From the NCBI GenBank assembly GCA_001643675.2, contig LSRY02000052.1:372001-436000 (forward strand): a DNA stretch of 64,000 bases. The letters run 5' to 3'. This DNA is from Monocercomonoides exilis. Lineage: Eukaryota; Preaxostyla; Oxymonadida; Polymastigidae. The notes below the pieces were generated by a model. That model made no database searches, was not told the origin of the DNA, and was given only the letters and a program-made list of their open reading frames with translations. The translations under genes and the position numbers were made by a program. Below are positions 56,987-64,000 of this stretch, in pieces (position 1 is the first letter of the stretch; each line of letters begins with the position of its first letter).

Positions 56987-59900
56987 ATGCTTTTCGTTTT
57001 TGAAAGAGAAGCAAAATCAAAGAAATTTGACTTTTGGCGCTTTGTTGGATGGGTTTTGTTGGTATATGAAGGATTTCAGCTTTCATCACTTGCATTTGTC
57101 AAAGAATTCCAATTTTCTTCCAATGAAACGTCACCTCTTCAGTTACCATTTTTTGGAACATTTTTCCAAATTATTAAGATCATAACACTAAAATTGTCCG
57201 ATTGGATGTCTCTTATATTATTTTGTGTTTTCTTCATTGTTACTACTTTCGCTGCAATTTGGACTAAGCATCTGAAGAGGGATATGCATCATTTTTTAAA
57301 TCAGATTATTTGGGACTTTATGTATATACCAGCAACTCGCTCATTTGTGGAGGCTTTTGTATGTACTTATCATTGCAATTTTTTTGGTCAACCAGCTAGC
57401 TTCAAACCATATCCGCCAATGGATTTATATCATTCAGTACCTTGTAATTCTGTTGGATACACCATTTGGTTTGCAGCTGGGTATATAGGGACTCTCATGC
57501 TACAACCTTTGGCACTGAACTTTGTGGCCTTCAAAAAGAATGAATCTGATGCTGCAATGAGATTACGGCCTCGTTTTAATGTGCTTTTTTATGTCTGTAA
57601 GGTTTGAATTTTAAGAATTAGTTGAAACTTTAAAGCTTATTTTTAAAATATGTTTGTAATTTGATGAATCCGAACATATTATTCCATAAATTTGTGTTTC
57701 TTCTTTATCAATTGATAAATTCAAACTTATTAATTAGCTCGGAATGGTTGTAACTTCCACGATTTCTCCAAACGCTTACATTGTTTTGGGAATAAATACG
57801 ATAATTCTTTTTGCGCTGCTCATTTTCCATATTTATCTGCAGCCATGCCTTGGATTTGGCTTGGGAGTTAACAATCTTCGTTCGGCATTGTTTTTTGGAG
57901 AGTTTTCTTCGAATTTCTTTGCTCTGCTTGCTGAAATCTGGCCAGCTTACACTGAAATCTTTGTGATATTGATGCCTGTTGTGTACGTATGTGGGGCTGT
58001 CGTTGTATATAATTGCAACGCCATTCGCGGGTGGAAGAAGTCGCTGCCAAGATACCCGCTCGTTCGACTGCTGTATGGGTTCAAAACAGATTACAGACTG
58101 ACTGCGTGCTTGTCCATTGTGGATAAAATCGAAGATGTGACACTCGAGACAATGAAGCCTGCTATTTTGGCATTAATTGAGATTGCTCAGTCAGACTCTG
58201 CAACTGCAAAGGAACACGATTTGGCAATGAGCTATCTTGTGATGGCAAGCTGCAAGAAGATGGGTCCCCCAGCCTTTGCCGCTGTGGGGGGCTCTGTCGA
58301 TTTGGTGAAGCTTGTTCTGCGCGGGACGCTCTCGTCGCGGAAGGACATTCAGGATGTGCAGGAGATTATCAGCAACATTGCAGAGTATGACCCGATCAAT
58401 AAGTATACTGTGCCTCCAAGCCAGATGACGGAGCTGATGGAGTTGATTCTGTTTCTCTCGAATGCAATGCCTGAATCTGAGTTTCTTCCTGTGCTGATAA
58501 AGTATGGCTCCAACTTCATGCAAAATAAAAAATGTGTTGAATTGATGCGTGACTCCCCCCAACTGCAGTTGCTGGAGAAGACATCGCGAAATGTGGATGC
58601 GTCTTCAATCATCAGTAGCGTTCTTTCTGACTCTATTGACATTTTCGTACAATCCCACACTCCTTCTGCCGCTGAGATGAGTGGGACGCTTGCACAGCTC
58701 TGCTCATTCGCTGTACACCCCATATATTCTGTTGCAGGACATGCGTGCTATTCTTTGCTATTTGTTCTCATTCGAGTGAGAGATTTATCGTTTAATCGCG
58801 AGGTCAAGAATGCAATGGAATTATCTCCGTGCATTCAGGATATGAAAAACAAGACAGATATACTAGGGGTATTTGCACTGCAAGAGGGGGACATTGTCAG
58901 CATGCTGTTAAAGAAGAGAGAGGAAAGAGAGGAGAAAAGGAGAAAAGCTCTCGCTCAATTGGAAGATGGCAATGGAAAGAAAGAAAGAACAACGAGAAAG
59001 AGAAAATCGGATGGTTCATATGACTCAGAGAACAGCAGCAATGGAGAAGAAGACTCAGAAGCTTCGAGAAACTATGATGAATCGAAGAGGCCCAAAGAGG
59101 TTGAGGACTTTGAAGAGGAAGGGACCCAAGAAAACAAAGAGGAATCCAAAGAAGGCGACGCTGGCTTGTTGGACAGTGATTATGTGGATGTGAGTCTGTT
59201 GGATGTGAATGACGACCGTCCAGACAATGAAATTGAGATGCAGCTAACTCATAATCGGAAGGGTTTGGAGACTATTAGCTCACTTGGCAGAGGGCAGAAG
59301 GATGACAGCAAAAAGCAGGGAAAACAATTTAGCTTTGGAAAGTTTTTCTCTTGGGGAAAAAAATCGAAAAAAGATAAAAAAGGAAAGGGAGAGATCGAAG
59401 AAGAGCAGATATCTATTGAAGATCAAAAAGCAAGAATGGAAATAAACGCACAGAACAAAGTTCTGTCATCGCTTCTGTTTGTTCCGTGGGGAAATCAAGA
59501 CGACGAAAGCGAAGAAGAGGAGAAAGAGGCTAATGATTCTTCGTCTCAACGCAATTCTGATGAATTGCAAGCGTCTTTTTCAAATGATTTCGAATCCGAT
59601 TCGTCTGGAGACAGACACGGTCATCTCAGGAAGGAAAGAACAAAGAATAGCAGCTCGAAACGGCATGGCAGAAGAAGAGCGAAAGATTTGAATTCTGATT
59701 CGTCAGATGGTGATTCTTCATCAATACCACTCCCATCGGAGTTTTCGAGTGATTCGTCCAACATAAGTGACTCAGATCCAATTGAATTGGCATTGCTCGC
59801 TACTCCACATAATGGACATCTTGCAAAAGAGAGAAAGAGACGAGACAAAAAGAGAGAGAGAAAGAGGAAGAGAAAACAAGAGGATAAGAAAAATGGAAAG

Positions 59901-62900
59901 TTCCAAAATGATTCAAGCAGATGGAGTTCAAAGCAGAAGTCGCAGATGAATAAGAACTTGGAACAAGCACTGCAAAATCCACATCCATTTGAGAAGACGT
60001 CGCCACTTCAGCACATTTCTCGCGTTGTGCGAAAGCTGAAGAAGGCGAAGCAGAAGGTGCCACTTTTGGTTGATGTGACGAAGTTCCACCACGAAATGCC
60101 GAGAGACTTCGAAGAAGTGGAAGAAGGCGTATTCCACTCACAGCTCACGAAGAAGCTGAGGGACAATGGAATATCCTGGTTTGAAAAGAAGGTGCAGGAG
60201 AGGAAGGAGGAAAGAGAACAGAGGCTGAAGGAGCTTCTGGAGGACGAAGATTCGAATGAGACTGATCCCTCTCGAAGTTCAAGTGAGTATTCAGATGAGA
60301 GAATGCGTAGAAAAAGACATGCATTGAATCATATTGATGATGATGACTCTGATGATTCTGATGTTGATTTGCCAGAGCCAAATTCACCACCTCCACTGTC
60401 ATTGGATTCTCTTTCTACGCCTCCTTCTCCTTTGTTAGAAGTTGACTCTGATGAGGAATACGATAAAAACGGGGCTAACTTTGGAGATATGGATGAGGAG
60501 GACTTTGAGATGGATCTTCCACCCGCTCCTTCTTTTCCACCCGCTCCTTCTCCTCCTTCGTCTACTTCTTTACCATCTCCTCCTTCGTCTTCTTCTTTTC
60601 CATTGCCTCCTTCATCTCCATCATCAACAACTGACAAGTCATCCAATGGAAAGCAGCATCGAAAAAGGAAAAGAAAGCAAAAAGATATTTCGCCTGAAGA
60701 TGAACTTTCGAAACAGGCAAGAGTGAAAGCAGAGGCGGAAGCAGAAGCAAAAGAAAAAGAAGAGGAAGAAGCAGAAAGGCAGGTCATGTCAGACCCAACA
60801 TGGTTTGATGAGGAAGATCCTGAGTTTTCTATTCTTGCATTTGAATATGATGACAGGGAAGATGAGGACGAGGATGATGAGGGGGGTGATGAAGGTGGAA
60901 AGAAAAGAAAAGGGCAGCGACTTTCTGATCTTCTTGAAGAGAAGAAAAGAATGAACGATTATTTGATTCTTTCTCGTGCGTATTTTCGTGCATCTGAACA
61001 GTCTGCAGATGATCCTTCGAATGATCCTGATGCCGATTCGTCTTTTGGCGGAGAAAGCAAAATGAACAAAAGCGCATCTTCGGGTGGCACGTTGAAGTCG
61101 TTAGCAATGAAATTTTCATTGCTCAAAGGGAAATCCCAATCGTCTTCGTCGGATGTTGGTGCCTCTTCAAGCAATAAAGACCACAAAGTTTGGACTTCTC
61201 CGTTGGAAAACGAGAAGACATTCGCAATGTTTCGGCAGGTGCTCGAACAGCGAAGAAGAGAGAAAATGAGACTGAACGAGAGCAGAGTGCTGTTTTCTTC
61301 TTCAAATGCTCAGGCGAGTGCTGCTGAATCAAACCCACTTTCAGCGCCGGAGAGCTCGCCGAATGTAAAAACACAGATTTCTCCGTTTTCTGCTTCTACA
61401 AAGTATTCTGATGCTGTCAATGCTGCTGCCTCTGCTATTGGCATCAGGCCTTATTTCCCGCACAGTTACAGTCTTCCAGAGGAGGCAGTTGAGAAGCAAG
61501 CAAACCAAAAAGAAAAAATGAGAAAGGAAGAGTTGCCCGATGAAAAAGATAAGGAAGATCTGGACTTGTGGCTGGAAGAGGACGAAAAGAAAGAACTGGA
61601 GGCAAAAAGAAGAGAGTGCTGCCAGCAGCATTTGAAGATTATTAACCAAGGAGTCATGCCTCGATCTCAAGGCATATCGAAGTTTGCGTATTTCCTGAAA
61701 GGCAAGGACAATAGTGCTTCAGCGCTTGCAACAGGGGAGCAAGACATCTGGATCTATTCCTCTTTCATTCATGACTGCAAAAGAAAGCTTCTGCCGTCCT
61801 TCCAGGCAATTTTGCGACCCTTGTCGTTGGCGTTTTTACAGCCTGATCCATTTGACGAGATGTTCAACCCGTCTATTCTTCCCATGCCTCCAATTGTTCG
61901 AGAAAACGTTAAAGGAAACGATTTGCTTAAAGAGAAGGAGCTCAGCAATTCCCACCTCTTTTCGTTTCTGTCTGGAATTTCACCTCTTTCGTGCGTCGAC
62001 TATTCAAAAACATTGACTGAGGCCGGCTCTCTTCCGCTGGGGACAGCACTGCACCAATCGATGCTCAGCAAGCTGAATGTGAATGGGCTTAACTCGTTGG
62101 ATGCGTCGTTGACGATTGCTGGTCTGTCCAAGGAAATAGCAAATAAATCGAAAAAATCGGAAGACTGGGACGAGCCCGTTACGCTTGAGAGAGCACGTTC
62201 TGCGCTGACGGAGACATTCAACACTCAGCCGCTGTGGATTATGGACGAGCGCACATTCACAAGGCCTCAGTGTCGCATCCTTCCTGATCGCATCGAGGTT
62301 GAAGGGTTCGTGCTTGTGCGGGACATGTCCAGCGGGATGATAAAATTGGACGATCGGCTGTTTTTGAGTGGAAGCACACGCGCTGAAAGATTGGAGCAGT
62401 ATTCTTTTGCCAGAGCTCCGTATTATCGTGCTCGGATGGCGCTGCGGCTGAACCTGACAGTGGAAGAGATTACGACGGATGTAATTCAGGGGCTCAGAGA
62501 AGTTGTGAAGACAGATAAGACACAGACAGACGAATTTGATCATCAGAATATTGCTATTCAGCTATGGACAAAGAACGAATTTGAAGACGAAGAAGAATTT
62601 GAGGAGAAATTACTTGGAGGAAAAGTGCCCGAAAAGAAGGATAACTTGACGAAAGATGCTTCTGGAAGTTCCACTTTGAGAAGGGGAAAAGAAGGTTCTG
62701 GGAAAGACAACGCCAAGTACAATGAAGAAATGTCGCTTGCGAAGCCTTACACAACCGAATACGAAAAGCAAAAGGAAAGGGCCGATTCAATTTTTCAACT
62801 TATGAACACAAGGATTAGCGACATTGGAAAAGTTAGAAATGAACTCATGCATAGCAAAACTATTCATTCCAAAAATATAAAGGATTCTGATACCATGATA

Positions 62901-64000
62901 AGATGTCTTGTTTGGCTCATTAAAAGTAAATTAAAGGAGAAATACATTGGAGATATCGGAAAAGTGTTGATGAGACTATTTTCCATTTTTACAAGTGTGC
63001 CAGAAATCACTCGCTATATTGTGGACAAAGGTTATCTCCAACAAGAAAACTTTGGATTCAGGTTCGACCAAGGAAAATGCTTCACGACTCTTTTCGCATC
63101 GATTGAAAACATTGTCGTTTCCAATCCGAACGAATTTGTGGATAGCCGCGAGCATATTTTGGAAGTGCTGAACCAATCGTACCACTCTGGGCTGAAGTAC
63201 AGCTATCTTGGGCGATGTTTGGAGTCATGTGCCTGTGCCTGCATCAAGACCCGCACCCACGCATTCACCGTAGCGTGTATGATGGGGCCTCAAGTCCTCG
63301 GTGCCTCGAGACATTTTCAGAAGAGTCTTATTGTCGGAGTACCAAAAGATCATCATGCTGCTGATTCTCAGAAATCTTCTAGTTCTCAGAATCATGATGA
63401 GTCCAAAGTTTCTGACAGAAAGCACCTCACTGAATCTCAAAAGCAAATATTCATGCTTTCATATTGCCTTGACCGCATTGAAGTGATCATTCCGAGTATT
63501 TTCGCATCGCTCCTCATGCTGAACCCGCTCTTTGTGGAGAAGAGAGGCAACGATAAAGAGTGCTATTTTGCAGCACATGATGAGGACTCTGCAGAGGAGT
63601 TGTATGGAATGCGCTGCAAAAAAGACGAGGCTGTTCCGCTGTGTACCAAATGGCTTTGGTGCATTCGAGTGATCAAAAACATACTCAGCCTGCTAACACA
63701 TCTCTGCTACGATTCCTGGGATGCGACACTTTTGTGCTGCACTTACAAGAGATTTCCGAATTTTCTGACTGTGGATGATCTCAAGTCGAAAAAGAAAGAA
63801 GGTCTCATCATAAAAGAGCAGAAAAAGAAATCCAGACATTCAAAAGGCAAATCACGTTCTAGAAAAGCACGGAAGCGCCGTGTAAAAGCCTCGCGATCAG
63901 GATCTGATTTAAGCGATGAAGAATATTTTCAGTCAGAGTCAGATGAAGGCTTTTCTGGTTCTGATTCCGAAGACGATGAAAGCAGTGATGACTCTGCTTC
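56987..64000 (+). CDS. Large multi-pass membrane protein, 3' end beyond the window (possibly TmcB-like N-terminus)
   Basis: Exon 1 is 56987-57601; after a 136-bp intron (GTTTGA...ATTAG) the frame opens at 57738 and stays free of stops to the window end, giving more than 2,290 residues so far. The N-terminus has about five hydrophobic segments (WRFVGWVLLVYEGFQLSSLA; MSLILFCVFFIVTTFAAIW; IWFAAGYIGTLMLQPLAL; IVLGINTIILFALLIFHIYL; FVILMPVVYVCGAVVVY). An LQPCLGFGLGVNNLRSALFF segment resembles what I recall of TmcB-like (tiny macrocysts) membrane proteins; tentative. After about residue 330 the chain is soluble: a helical region to about 590, then very acidic and Lys/Arg-rich low complexity interleaved with ordinary helical blocks (from about 61660 and 62800). 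The last visible part is basic then acidic. Function unknown. The start is uncertain because an upstream in-phase exon is possible. Confidence 0.8.

Noticed and set aside
1-64000. Alternative genetic code (TAA/TAG as Gln) as in some oxymonads
   Set aside because: Long genes avoid TAA, TAG and TGA internally and end in each of them; conserved motifs read correctly with the standard code.
1-64000. tRNA, rRNA, riboswitch or CRISPR signals
   Set aside because: No cloverleaf-like blocks, conserved rRNA segments or regular repeat-spacer arrays were seen on either strand by eye; a covariance-model scan would be decisive.

Overview
The window is nuclear DNA of a eukaryote, most likely an oxymonad flagellate close to Monocercomonoides. 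Four things point there. Intergenic DNA is very AT-rich while coding strands are strongly biased. Short spliceosomal introns (49 to 226 bp, about 25 inferred) keep reading frames continuous across weak GTTTGT/GTATNN-like donors and AG acceptors. There is a giant beta-helix/transmembrane/pseudokinase surface protein of a kind I associate with oxymonads. There is also a broken member of a paralogous family (HYQEH..LTRFAYQS / NELHF..EATRE motifs) that I recall from Monocercomonoides. The standard genetic code fits every gene, which argues against oxymonads with reassigned TAA/TAG. The species assignment is inference.

Layout. 1-11.6 kb: one intronless 8.9-kb gene for a five-module beta-helix cell-surface protein with a single transmembrane helix and a degenerate kinase tail. 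11.6-15.5 kb: a three-exon SMU1-like splicing factor, followed after 54 bp by a five-exon gene for a YqeC-like P-loop protein, a bacterial-type family whose P-loop is split across an 18-nt exon. 16.2-21.2 kb (minus): a STE20/MST-like pseudokinase ending in three CCHC zinc knuckles. It diverges, across about 135 bp, from a three-exon Pho80-type cyclin (21.4-32.7 kb) that carries a tail of about 3,500 residues rich in Ser/Gln/Asn. 33.4-35.6 kb: a coiled-coil plus SPRY-like protein. 36.1-39.8 kb: an 11-exon coiled-coil protein, possibly ciliary (BBOF1-like).

39.8-48.9 kb is the mobile and decayed part. It holds a three-exon gene of unknown function, a microsatellite, a pseudogene with one frameshift and three stops, and a 2.5-kb pogo/Tc1-type DNA transposon with 38-bp terminal inverted repeats (37/38 matching) flanked by TA. 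Four of the six copies of a ~190-bp MITE-like repeat in the window lie here; the others are near 80 and 56,480. 48.9-56.2 kb (minus): a 2,394-residue UVRAG/VPS38-like protein. 57.0-64.0 kb: a multi-pass membrane protein gene with an open frame running off the window end.

Several genes share one style: a compact conserved domain (cyclin box, kinase fold, UVRAG core, SMU1 WD repeats) enlarged by long serine-rich or acidic low-complexity sequence. No tRNA, rRNA, CRISPR array or operon structure was recognised.
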